This document shows positions 1 through 6,660 of a stretch of DNA of 10,961 bases, piece by piece; the stretch's first letter is position 1; each line of letters opens with the position of its first letter. Below the pieces are notes generated by a model. The model saw only the letters and a list, made by a program, of their open reading frames with translations. It had not been told where the DNA came from and did no database searches. The DNA comes from UBA668 sp966112835 (GTDB taxonomy: Bacteria > Actinomycetota > Acidimicrobiia > Acidimicrobiales > Ilumatobacteraceae), in the NCBI GenBank assembly GCA_966112835.1, contig CBHWEI010000120.1, forward strand, positions 1 to 10,961, written 5' to 3'. Made by a program: the position numbers and the translations under genes.

Positions 1-1016
1 AAACCCAGGACGGCAGCGGCCTCACCTACCTGAACAACCGCTACTACGACCCCACCCTCGGCGTGTTCCTGTCAGTCGATCCGCTGGTGGCCAAGACGGG
101 TGAGCCCTACTTGTACGCCGGCGGCAACCCCACCACCCTGTCGGATCCGAGCGGCCTCGAACCAGGCTGCAGCCCGAACGCACCGGCTGGGGCGTGCAGC
201 GCTGAGCATGGGGAGCAAGAACGAATTCGCCCGGCATATCTGCAGGGTGCGTCCCCGCAGCAGTCGGCCCAGGTACGACAGGTGCAGGATTACGCGAACG
301 TCTGCATGAACCAGTGGCAGTGGTGTGTCGACTCGCTGGCGAACAACGACTCGCATCCGGTCTACGGCCCCGGCGGGGCGCTGCTCGCGAGCCAGGATCT
401 CGGGCTGATGTCCAGCGCAGTCGCCCTGTTGATGATGCTCATCGGGCAGGGCCTTGCGTACATCGACGGGTCGGGCTCTGGCGCCGTACTTCGGCCGGGG
501 AACCTGCCCAACGGGAACAACACGATGGCTATCCAGGTCTACGGAACAAGCGTGTCCGACATGACGATGGTGGCCTCGACGTGGCACATCGGTTCGCGAG
601 AACGGTTCACGCCGCTACTACAAACGGTCTCCCTGGTCGCCGACGGCGTCGCATTCATCGGCGGCGCCACATGCGCCTTCACGGCTGGGGTCGGGTGCGG
701 TGTAGCGGGTGCTGCAACCGGGGTGTCCGCTGCTGCGAACGCTGGCGTCGCGGCATTGAACTGCACCACCGGGCATCAACAGACATGCGGGTTCGCCATT
801 GCCGGCGTCGTCTTGAGTGGTGTCCAGTTCAGCGCCGGAGCGGCCGCCCGTTCAGCGTTCGAGGCAGGAGTCCTGCCAGTCGAGATTTACCAATCGTTGA
901 ATGCGTATTCGGCAATCACTACGTCGTTCTTCGACGTTCTCTCGCTGACCGTGCCGACCGGTGATGGTGGCGAGCTCGGCTCCGTCAACATCTTTCGAAT
1001 GACGAGCGGTGCCTGA
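1..1016 (+). CDS. RHS-repeat protein, C-terminal part with hydrophobic toxin tip (cassette 1, 5'-partial)
   Basis: The frame is open from the left edge (first full codon at 3) to TGA 1014-1016, about 337 visible residues. Codons 27-158 encode the conserved end of the RHS core (LNNRYYDP, SVDPLV, YLYA, NPTTLSDPSGL). In RHS toxins this core is the shell that encloses the toxin, and the variable toxin tip follows it. The tip has a polar, Cys- and Gln-rich stretch, a hydrophobic segment near 399-470 (LGLMSSAVALLMMLIG), and a long Gly/Ala-rich hydrophobic region near 630-760 and 790-850 with paired cysteines, of the pre-toxin kind common in actinobacterial RHS proteins. About 50 residues then remain (from FEAGVLPVEIY) that I do not recognise. 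No nuclease or deaminase motif is visible. The next gene overlaps by one base and encodes a membrane protein, so I infer, without proof, a membrane-directed toxin. Only the RHS assignment is firm. Confidence 0.85.
   Translation, partial: TQDGSGLTYLNNRYYDPTLGVFLSVDPLVAKTGEPYLYAGGNPTTLSDPSGLEPGCSPNAPAGACSAEHGEQERIRPAYLQGASPQQSAQVRQVQDYANVCMNQWQWCVDSLANNDSHPVYGPGGALLASQDLGLMSSAVALLMMLIGQGLAYIDGSGSGAVLRPGNLPNGNNTMAIQVYGTSVSDMTMVASTWHIGSRERFTPLLQTVSLVADGVAFIGGATCAFTAGVGCGVAGAATGVSAAANAGVAALNCTTGHQQTCGFAIAGVVLSGVQFSAGAAARSAFEAGVLPVEIYQSLNAYSAITTSFFDVLSLTVPTGDGGELGSVNIFRMTSGA
27..158 (+). repeat. RHS core-end repeat, copy 1 of 3
   Basis: A 132-base segment (44 codons) encoding the end of the RHS core, from YLNNRYYDP to the PSGL-type boundary. 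It recurs at 1254-1385 and 2761-2892. All three copies share the 20-base run AACAACCGCTACTACGACCC. The sequence after the repeat is unrelated between copies. In known RHS systems this conserved/variable junction is where toxin tips are exchanged by homologous recombination. Confidence 0.9.
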
Positions 1017-1216
1017 TGGCGTTGGCAGTCCTTATCCTCAGTGTTGCGGCAGCCTTCTTCTGGGATCAAGATCGGCGCTTACGACGACGAAACACGATTG
1101 ACGAGATCAAGGGAGACCCTGGGCTTTCCGGCTACCTAGTCGCTCGTCCGTTGGCAGCGTTGCTCAGCGCGGCCGCCTTCATCGTGTTGCTAGTGGGCCT
1201 GATCCGGATGATCTAA
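1016..1216 (+). CDS. small two-helix membrane protein, putative immunity protein of cassette 1
   Basis: This encodes 66 residues. ATG 1016-1018 overlaps the RHS stop by one base (TGATG), which suggests translational coupling; only a weak purine stretch precedes it. An N-terminal hydrophobic helix (ALAVLILSVAAAFFW) is followed by a very basic loop (DQDRRLRRR). A polar stretch comes next, then a second hydrophobic helix (LAALLSAAAFIVLLVGLI) to the C-terminus. Size and position straight after an RHS toxin tip are those of an immunity gene, and a membrane-embedded immunity protein usually means the toxin acts at or through the inner membrane. I know no family for it. The immunity role rests on position alone; it could instead be a small accessory membrane protein. 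Confidence 0.6.
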   Translation: MALAVLILSVAAAFFWDQDRRLRRRNTIDEIKGDPGLSGYLVARPLAALLSAAAFIVLLVGLIRMI

Positions 1217-1217
1217 C

Positions 1218-2101
1218 GTGACCGCTGCACTCTGCCTCGCTTCTCCTAACATTTACCTCAACAACCGCTACTACGACCCGCAGCTGGGCATCTTCCTGTC
1301 CGTCGACCCACTCGTGTCGAAGACCGGCGAGCCCTACCTCTACGCCAACGGCAACCCCACCACCTTGAGCGACCCCGCGGGGCTTTGCCCGGTGTACAGC
1401 CCAACGCAGGGCATCGTCGACGACGGCCACGGGAAGTGCCAGGGGACGTCTCATGTCGCGCCGCGGCCGAAGGCGCCGCCGGTGAAGCCTGCCGGCCCGC
1501 CGACCTTTTCCTGGCTGACGATGCCTTCGACGTGTGATGACGCGGGCATTCCGTGGCTGTGTCGTCACCTTGGTTTCGACGATCACAGCCAGGGTGCGAC
1601 TATCGCGCGGTCGATCGCCTTCGGCGCGATGATGTCCGGTGGTGGGGAGCCTGAGGTTCCACCGGGGCTTGCTGCAGCTGAGGCGGAACTCGATGCTCTG
1701 GTTGAGCGTACGTCAGCGTTTCGAGATGCCGCGGACGTGGGCGGCCGTCGAACGGCGGCAGGTGCGAGGTTGTCTCTCGCTGGCGAGGAGTGTCGGTCTC
1801 GGAGTTGTTCGCTGGGAGCGGTGAGGCGGCAAGAGTGGGCGGTGTTGACATTCCGGCTGTTCGACGGTTTGAGGTTGCCCCAGGGCGTGAGTTCGACGCG
1901 GAGGTGAAGCTCCTGGAGAACGCAGCGAACCTGTTGGAGCAGATCGATCCGGGTCTTCGGGAAGGCACGCTCAATCTGTTCGTCGATTCGCCGTCGCTGG
2001 GAATATGTGAGTCCTGTCTCGGTGTGGTGAGTCAGTTCAATCAGCTATATCCAGGCATCCAGGTGAACATCTACGTGCCGATCACCATTTCGTATGGATA
2101 G
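1218..2101 (+). pseudogene. orphan RHS toxin tip with deaminase-like domain, frameshifted (cassette 2)
   Basis: Reading starts at GTG 1218, one base after the previous stop, gives 12 leader codons and the RHS core end (1254-1385). A variable linker follows to about 1790 in the same frame (...GARLSLAGEE). The downstream deaminase-like domain lies in the -1 frame (VSVSELFAGSGEAARV... to TAG 2099-2101). Rejoining the frames at GGCGAGGAG/GTG (1782-1792) gives a continuous protein of about 294 residues, so one base appears to be missing there. The domain has DAEVKLLE (1895-1918; E at 1901-1903 as candidate catalytic Glu) and CESC (2006-2017) before QFNQLYPGIQV, the zinc/Glu layout of the bacterial-toxin deaminases. 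Asp replaces the usual His of the HAE motif and Ile replaces the Pro before the cysteines. As read it should give no active toxin. A sequencing error remains possible. Confidence 0.65.
1254..1385 (+). repeat. RHS core-end repeat, copy 2 of 3
   Basis: The same 44-codon unit as at 27-158, beginning YLNNRYYDP and ending SDPAGL. It is preceded by only 12 codons (GTG 1218 onward) instead of a full RHS shell, so this is a displaced (orphan) tip. The part encoding YLYANGNPTT is almost identical at DNA level to copy 3. Confidence 0.9.
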
Positions 2102-2110
2102 GGGCAGCTG

Positions 2111-2446
2111 ATGGCGATTGGATCCTCTGAGGGCTGGAGAGCAGCTCGACGCGCAGTGGAGAACCTTGACGTTCCTGGTCTCTTGGCTGTGTTGGATGCT
2201 TATCCGCGGATAGATCTGAACGAGCCAGGGCCGGGAGGGTGGACTCTTCTGCATGTTGCAGTGGATGCAGAGGTCGACGTCCCGTTGCAAGAGGGCGGCG
2301 GAGCACCAGTTGAGGTTTCTGTCTCGGGTGTCCTTCTCGATCGAGGAGCCGACCTCGGGGCCGTCCTTCCCGACGGCAGGACGGCCTCGGATCTTGCCGC
2401 GCAGCGAGGCCACGAGCGCTTCCTCGCTCGGATTCGCAAGGACTGA
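2111..2446 (+). CDS. ankyrin-repeat protein, putative immunity protein of the deaminase-like toxin
   Basis: This encodes 111 residues. ATG 2111 has a good ribosome binding site (AGGGG at 2100-2104, six bases upstream) and begins nine bases after the toxin stop. Two ankyrin-like units are visible: GWTLLHVAVDAE near residues 38-49, and a second from about residue 72 with VLLDRGADLG, LPDGRTASDLAAQRGHERFL and the typical turn and helix residues. Ankyrin-type proteins are known as immunity partners of toxin deaminases in polymorphic toxin systems, which fits the position here. They would act in the cytoplasm by binding the toxin. The reading frame is intact although the toxin frame is broken. The ankyrin call is fairly sure; the immunity role is inferred from context. 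Confidence 0.75.
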   Translation: MAIGSSEGWRAARRAVENLDVPGLLAVLDAYPRIDLNEPGPGGWTLLHVAVDAEVDVPLQEGGGAPVEVSVSGVLLDRGADLGAVLPDGRTASDLAAQRGHERFLARIRKD

Positions 2447-2572
2447 GCCGGCGGCCTGTCGCGGGCTGAACGGCGACGGTTGGAACGCGAACAGCAACGC
2501 CGGCAACGCCACCGCTGACCCGGCACGGTCTGCAAGGCTGACAGGCGATGCTCACGCCCGCCACCATCGACG

Positions 2573-2620
2573 ACAGTCGCGTGGACAGTCGCGTCCGCGA
2601 TCGCGTGACCAGTCGCGTGG
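2573..2620 (+). repeat. 12-bp tandem repeat, four imperfect units
   Basis: Four units of 12 bases follow each other: ACAGTCGCGTGG, ACAGTCGCGTCC, GCGATCGCGTGA and CCAGTCGCGTGG. The core RGTCGCGT-like sequence is kept in each. Unit 3 lies within the 10-base palindrome CGCGATCGCG (2596-2605). The array sits in the gap between cassettes 2 and 3. A period of 12 keeps any reading frame, but I see no convincing gene here. Confidence 0.75.
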
Positions 2621-2662
2621 CCGGAAACACGCGTCCGCGCGTTTCCGCCTCGCGGCACCCGG

Positions 2663-2690
2663 TTGGGCGGCGGTCGCGTCCGGGTAGGAT
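2663..2690 (+). promoter_or_regulatory. candidate sigma-70-like promoter ahead of cassette 3
   Basis: TTGGGC (2663-2668) and TAGGAT (2685-2690) are separated by 16 bases, which resembles an actinobacterial housekeeping promoter. It would transcribe cassette 3 and its immunity gene. The -35 match is weak (three of six). No transcript data are available from sequence alone. Confidence 0.35.
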
Positions 2691-2724
2691 GGCCCGTCGC
2701 TGCAGGTCACGCGTCCCGGCGTCT

Positions 2725-3671
2725 ATGACGTGGGTGCCGGTTCGTGTCGGATGCTCGGTGTTCCTCAACAACCGCTACTACGACCCCACCGTCGGTGTCT
2801 TCCTCTCCGTCGACCCGTTGGTCGGCAAGACCGGGACCCCGTACCTGTACGCCAACGGCAACCCCACCACGTCGAGCGACCCAGGCGGTTTGTGTGCTGC
2901 GATCGACGAAGGCGACCGAAGAGGCTCGTGTGCGGCTCACAGCATCGCAGTGCCGGCTGGAAGCGCGGGCCCAGGGTCACCTAGCGATGCGGGCGCAGGT
3001 GGGTCCGTGGCTCGCCCCCTGGTCCCAGACAGCAATTCAGGGTTCGGAGCAGAGTTCTTTCAGAAGAATCTTGAGTTCTTCTCTGAGATCAACGCGCCTT
3101 ACTTTGGTGGCGACTTCAGCAACCCGCAGACGGGCAATGGATGGTACGATGACTATCGTGCCGCGGCTGATCGATGCGGGGCGACCGGCTCGGGCGGCTC
3201 ATGCGGCATAATGGATTGGGTCTTGGTTCTTTCTTTCGAGGCATGGTCGAGGTCGGCGGAAGGCAATCGGCAAGCCTTTGCCAGGGGTGATCCGAATCTC
3301 GGGGCGCATCTGGCAGCGGCCGCAGCAGGCCCGTTCCTGGGAGTGATGCTGAGCCGCTCCCCGGTTACCCATCATTCAGGGCCGCCAAACAGGACCTCGG
3401 GCCGGCGGGCCCGGGCAAGGTTTACGATCATGTCGTAGAGCAGTCACAGATCGAAAAGAGCGGCTTTCCCAGCGAGGAGGTGAACAACCCGTACAATATG
3501 AACCCAGTCGATGCCCGAGTCAATCAAATAAAAGCCAACTACTACAACAGCAAGACGCCTCAATCAGAGGGCATGAGAGTGAGAGATTGGCTTGCCGGAC
3601 AATCGTACGAAGAGCAGTACAACTTTGGTATGGATGTTCTGCTCCAGATCCGCGAAGGCAACATTCGATGA
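2725..3671 (+). pseudogene. orphan RHS toxin tip with HVVEQ nuclease-like domain, frameshifted (cassette 3)
   Basis: The frame opens at ATG 2548; the in-frame ATG 2725, just after a candidate promoter, is my preferred start, though no clear ribosome binding site precedes it. The RHS core end (2761-2892) is followed by a Gly/Ser/Ala linker and FFQKNLEFF...DWVLVLSFEAW...AAAAAGPFLGVML to about 3360. The toxin domain continues in the -1 frame: GYPSFRAAKQDLGPAG, YDHVVEQSQ (His-Val-Val-Glu-Gln), NNPYNM, NYYNSK, VRDWLAGQSYEEQYNFGMDVL, ending TGA 3669-3671. This order matches RHS C-terminal domains I know with an H-[IV]-V-E-Q motif, thought to be HNH-like nucleases; I cannot assign the family name. 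The frames join in the CCCC run at 3359-3362: one extra C would give ...SRSPGYPSF. So the toxin is broken by one base, or the base is lost in sequencing. Rejoined, it has about 315 residues. Confidence 0.65.
2761..2892 (+). repeat. RHS core-end repeat, copy 3 of 3
   Basis: The same 44-codon unit, beginning FLNNRYYDP and ending SDPGGL. No RHS shell precedes it. Homology to the other copies starts abruptly at 2761; the DNA just upstream is unrelated, consistent with a recombination end point. Confidence 0.9.
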
Positions 3672-4033
3672 GTAGTGCACCGGACGAAGATGACACGAAG
3701 ACGCTGGAGATGGCTAATGCCTACAGGCGCGATGCGGATGCATGGGGCCTCTTGGAGGACGATGCGTCAGCCGCCAATCCCATATTCGATCGGCTGCAGG
3801 CCCTGCAGAAGATTCTTCGACATTCGGCCGCAGGGCGCGCAGCCATTCGGGACGTCGCCGACAGTCCAAGTCCCAGGGTGAGACTGATCGGTGCGAGCCA
3901 CATGCTGCCGTTCGATCCCGAGACCGCGATCCCGATTCTCGAGGAGTTGACATCCACCCGCGGCCTTCAGGCAGTGAGTGCAAAGTACACCCTCAAGTCG
4001 TTCCGAGAAGGCAAACTGAACCTGGACTGGTAG
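3668..4033 (+). CDS. DUF2019/HEAT-like protein, putative immunity protein of cassette 3
   Basis: This encodes 121 residues. ATG 3668-3670 overlaps the toxin stop (ATGA), and GAAGG at 3654-3658 can serve as a weak ribosome binding site. The start was chosen for this overlap rather than an upstream start inside the toxin frame. The acidic N-terminus is followed by helices with a HEAT-like pattern: NPIFDRLQALQKILR, GRAAIRDVADSPSPRVRLIGASHML, FDPETAIPILEELTSTRG, and SAKYTLKSFREGKLNL. The last two segments resemble the DUF2019 family as I remember it. DUF2019-type proteins often follow RHS or other polymorphic toxin tips and are regarded as immunity proteins; here it would bind the nuclease-like toxin in the cytoplasm. 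The gene is intact while its toxin is frameshifted. The immunity function is inferred. Confidence 0.72.
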   Translation: MSSAPDEDDTKTLEMANAYRRDADAWGLLEDDASAANPIFDRLQALQKILRHSAAGRAAIRDVADSPSPRVRLIGASHMLPFDPETAIPILEELTSTRGLQAVSAKYTLKSFREGKLNLDW

Positions 4034-4048
4034 AAAGTCGACCTACCA
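4028..4048 (+). terminator. possible weak hairpin at end of the toxin/immunity array
   Basis: TGGTAG (4028-4033, including the stop codon) pairs perfectly with CTACCA (4043-4048) across a nine-base loop that itself contains GTCGAC. There is no T-run after it, so factor-independent termination is doubtful. Confidence 0.2.
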
Positions 4049-4656
4049 TCGCCGGAGCGCCGCGAGACCGACCCAGGCCGTCCCGCACCTAATTACTGTT
4101 CAGCGAAGAAGACCTGCCCCTCGGCGCGCTCATGATTCAGGAATCGACAAAGGGCTCCGAACTCCCGCGTCGGAATTGTGCTGGTAACCCCAGCACTGCT
4201 GGTGAGCATCGAGGCAGAAGGCGTAGCGGAGAAGAAACTTGCAGTCCTTCTGCCTAGCCGTCGCGTAATACCTGGTACTGCACGGCGTGACATTCGACGA
4301 ACTCAACGACGTCAGCCCAATGCTTGCATCGCACGCTGGGTTGAGCACAAAGAATTTGACGCTCGACGGTGTGGCGGCCAAGGTCGCTGCGGCCGCTGCC
4401 GCACTTCCAGCCGCGTAGCCCCAAAGACTGCCGGTATGACGATGCCGGCTGGGTAGCGCATATTCCGATCGGGTCACCTGGTCGCGAGTCAGATTTCAGA
4501 TGCAGCCCGGCCCCGCGGCCGAGCCCGAGCTCCTCCTTCGCTGGGAAGCGGCCACACGCTTGCCCTCCGCAAATCGCGAACGCGGCGAGCTCCACCTCAC
4601 GAGGACCCGCATCCTGGGCGCGTCACGCAGCACATAAGTTCGGAGAGCAGGCTCGG
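4034..4656. other. about 620-base region without a confident gene
   Basis: This region separates the toxin array from the oxidase genes; the flanking genes converge on it. 4090-4480 is visibly less G+C-rich than the DNA to its right. Two competing weak readings overlap. On the - strand a 115-residue frame (4477 to 4130) contains several cysteines (NPACDASIG, TPCSTRYY, KDCKFL, FCLDAHQQCWGY), and a further - frame ends at TAA 4095-4093. On the + strand GTG 4287 to TAG 4418 gives 43 residues (VTFDELNDVSPMLASHAG..., Ala-rich end). Both use the same third codon positions, so base bias does not separate them, and neither has a clear ribosome binding site. It may be a decayed cassette or gene remnant. 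An imperfect G+C hairpin lies at 4505-4524 (CGGCC-CCGC-GGCCG core). Confidence 0.5.
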
Positions 4657-4995
4657 TCAGGAGCGGCGGAGGGTGTAGCGGCCGGTGTCGAGGTCGGCGC
4701 GGGTGATCCGCAACGTCGGGACGCCGGGCATGGAGTAGTAGTCCAGCGCCACCGTCACACCTTCGGGCGACGCCTCCTGGATGCAGACGATCTGCTCGTC
4801 GCCGGCCGCACCATCGCGCAGCAGCCACCGCTCGGCCAGCGACGCCAGGCCGACCTCGCGCACCAACCGATCGGCCGACTCACGCGAGTCGGCGTCGCCG
4901 AGCATCGCTCCGAACACCGTCGTCGCGACCCATGCGTCGCCGTCGGCGCGCACGAACCCGCACAACTCACCGTCGTCGCGTCGGATCTCGTCCAT
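4657..4995 (-). CDS. uncharacterised small acidic protein
   Basis: This encodes 112 residues on the - strand, ATG 4995-4993 to TGA 4659-4657. Codon third positions are G/C-rich as in the neighbouring oxidase. The protein begins MDEIRRDDGELCGFV and reads like a small mixed alpha/beta fold: a beta-type stretch (GELCGFVRADGDAWVATTVFG), a helix (SRESADRLVREVGLASLAERWLL), then alternating strands (QIVCIQEASPEGVTVALDYY, PTLRITRADL). There is no signal peptide, membrane helix or metal motif. It lies 90 bases downstream of the multicopper oxidase in the same direction and could be cotranscribed. I do not recognise the family and assign no function. The coding call is supported by composition, length and a coherent protein pattern. 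Confidence 0.6.
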   Translation of the reverse strand: MDEIRRDDGELCGFVRADGDAWVATTVFGAMLGDADSRESADRLVREVGLASLAERWLLRDGAAGDEQIVCIQEASPEGVTVALDYYSMPGVPTLRITRADLDTGRYTLRRS

Positions 4996-5085
4996 GCCCC
5001 AGCGTCACAGACGGACCGAGCGCCCTCCTCACGAATTCCCGCGCCGCCGGCGTCACGCAGAACTCGAGTTCGGGAGGAAGGGGGG

Positions 5086-6660
5086 TCAGAAGGGTTGGCC
5101 GTCGTCGTCCTGGGCGGGGTCGCAGAACGGGTCGTCGCCGGGCGTCTTCAACGACACGGCCTCGTACTGCACCATCATGTCGTGGTCCTCGTGCACGCCG
5201 TTGTGGCAGTGGATCATGAACTTGCCGGGGTGGTCGAACTTCACCAGGATGCGCAGCGTCTCGTTCTCACCCACGTAGTACGTGTCCTTCGGCCCACGCT
5301 CGTACGCGTACGGCGCCCGGCCGTTGCGGGTGAGCAACCGGCTGTCCTGACCGTGCACGTGCATGGGGTGGCTCCACCCGCCCGAGCTGTTGTGGAACTC
5401 CCACACCTCGGTGTCGCCCAGCACCGGCGCAGCAGCGAGCAGCCGGTAGTCGCTGTCGATGACGTCGTGCCACGTGTAGCCGTTCACGGTCCACTCGCCA
5501 CCCTGGCGTTCGGTGCGGAACTGGCGCACCTTCGGCTTCGCCGGCACGGACAACGACATGGTCTCGTTCTCGGGCCGCAGCTCCGACGGCACCGCATTAT
5601 CGGCAGGGTCGAACGCGTCGTCGGTCACGTCGAAGGCCATCACCTTGTTCGTGTTCGTGTAGTCGTCGTTGTACGGAAGGCTGTCGTTCGCCAGCACCAC
5701 CCGCGTGCCGGGCCGGTACTTCGAGAAGTCGACCACGATGTCGTATCGCTCACCGTTGGTCATGCGGAACCGGCTCACCGTGATGGGCTGCGGCACCAGG
5801 CCCGCATCGGTGGACACCACCTGGAACCCGTCGTTGGTGCTCAACCGCAGGAACAGCGAACGCGACACGCACCCGTTCACCAGACGGAACCGGTACTTGC
5901 GGCGAGCGACGCGCATGACCGGCCACGGCGTGCCGTTCACCGTCATCACGTCACCCCAAAAGCCCTTCGTGTCCGGCAGGTCCACGTACAGCTGACCGTC
6001 GGCCTGGAACAGCGCATCGCTCAGGTGCAACGGCACGTCGTACTCGCCCGTGGGCAGACCGAACTCCGCGTCGTCGGGATCGAGGATGAAGTACTGCGAC
6101 GCCAACCCCATGGCCACGTTCGTCCACGTGTGATGCACCGCATGGTCGTGGTACCAGAGCGACCGCGAGCACTCGGCGTTGTCCCACCGGTAGTCCTTGC
6201 GTTGCCCGGGTTGCGTGAGGTCGCTCGCGTAGCCGTCGTACTGCGGCTTCGACGCCGCACCGTGCAGGTGCACCGACGTGTACGACTGGTAGCCCAACAG
6301 CGGGTGCGAGGCGGGCAGCTCGTTCACGAACCGGGCCACCACCTGTCGACCGCGGGTGGCGCGGATGGTGGGCCCGGGCATGCTGCCGTTGTACGTCCAG
6401 ATGTTCGTGCGGAAGCCGGGCACGATCTCGGCGGTGCGCGGCTGCATGCGCAACACGTAGTGGTCGGTGGTGGCGTCGCTGGACACCGGCACGGCCACCG
6501 GCGGCCGCACGAACGGCCGGGTGAACGGCCGCGGCAGCTTGCCGGACGGCATGCGCTCGGCAGCACCCGACTGCACGGCCCGCGGACGGACCAACGGCAT
6601 GGCCAGCGCAGCACCGGCCGCCGCCGTGCCCGCAAGGAAATGACGACGCGACAACGTCAT
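5086..6660 (-). CDS. Tat-exported multicopper oxidase (CotA/bilirubin oxidase-like)
   Basis: This encodes 524 residues. ATG 6660-6658 is chosen because GGGAGGAG (complement of 6668-6675) lies seven bases upstream and the protein then starts with a Tat signal: SRRHFLAG at residues 4-11, an Ala-rich hydrophobic core and an Ala/Arg-rich cleavage region near 30. All four copper-binding segments are present: H131-L-H133, H171-D-H173 in WYHDH, H431-x2-H434-x-H436, and H484-C485-H486-x3-H490 with M495 as likely axial type 1 ligand. This predicts a blue copper site plus a trinuclear cluster that oxidises a substrate and reduces oxygen to water outside the cytoplasmic membrane. Length and the full-length three-cupredoxin layout fit CotA, bilirubin oxidase or CueO types; the substrate (phenolic, metal ion or other) cannot be read from sequence. 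It is divergent from the glycyl radical operon. Confidence 0.95.
   Translation of the reverse strand: MTLSRRHFLAGTAAAGAALAMPLVRPRAVQSGAAERMPSGKLPRPFTRPFVRPPVAVPVSSDATTDHYVLRMQPRTAEIVPGFRTNIWTYNGSMPGPTIRATRGRQVVARFVNELPASHPLLGYQSYTSVHLHGAASKPQYDGYASDLTQPGQRKDYRWDNAECSRSLWYHDHAVHHTWTNVAMGLASQYFILDPDDAEFGLPTGEYDVPLHLSDALFQADGQLYVDLPDTKGFWGDVMTVNGTPWPVMRVARRKYRFRLVNGCVSRSLFLRLSTNDGFQVVSTDAGLVPQPITVSRFRMTNGERYDIVVDFSKYRPGTRVVLANDSLPYNDDYTNTNKVMAFDVTDDAFDPADNAVPSELRPENETMSLSVPAKPKVRQFRTERQGGEWTVNGYTWHDVIDSDYRLLAAAPVLGDTEVWEFHNSSGGWSHPMHVHGQDSRLLTRNGRAPYAYERGPKDTYYVGENETLRILVKFDHPGKFMIHCHNGVHEDHDMMVQYEAVSLKTPGDDPFCDPAQDDDGQPF

Larger units (their letters stand above)
2447..2724. other. spacer between cassettes 2 and 3, no confident gene
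   Basis: About 280 bases holding the 12-bp tandem repeat and the candidate promoter. Open frames exist on both strands but are arginine-rich and shadow-like, for example the + frame from ATG 2548 that runs into cassette 3. I see no RNA gene or insertion sequence. It may be a remnant of recombination between cassettes. Confidence 0.5.

Noticed and set aside
72..587. 171-residue - strand frame opposite cassette 1
   Set aside because: It overlaps the conserved RHS core in antisense and shows no domain; it is a shadow frame.
1782..1795. Programmed ribosomal frameshift in cassette 2
   Set aside because: No slippery X-XXY-YYZ heptamer and no obvious stimulatory structure; a one-base deletion or sequence error explains it more simply.
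2573..2620. CRISPR-like array
   Set aside because: Units are 12 bases, contiguous and without spacers, and no cas gene is present.
4424..4480. Decayed RHS repeat (YDDAG-like reading on the + strand)
   Set aside because: Only five residues resemble the YDxxG repeat and no neighbouring repeats follow.
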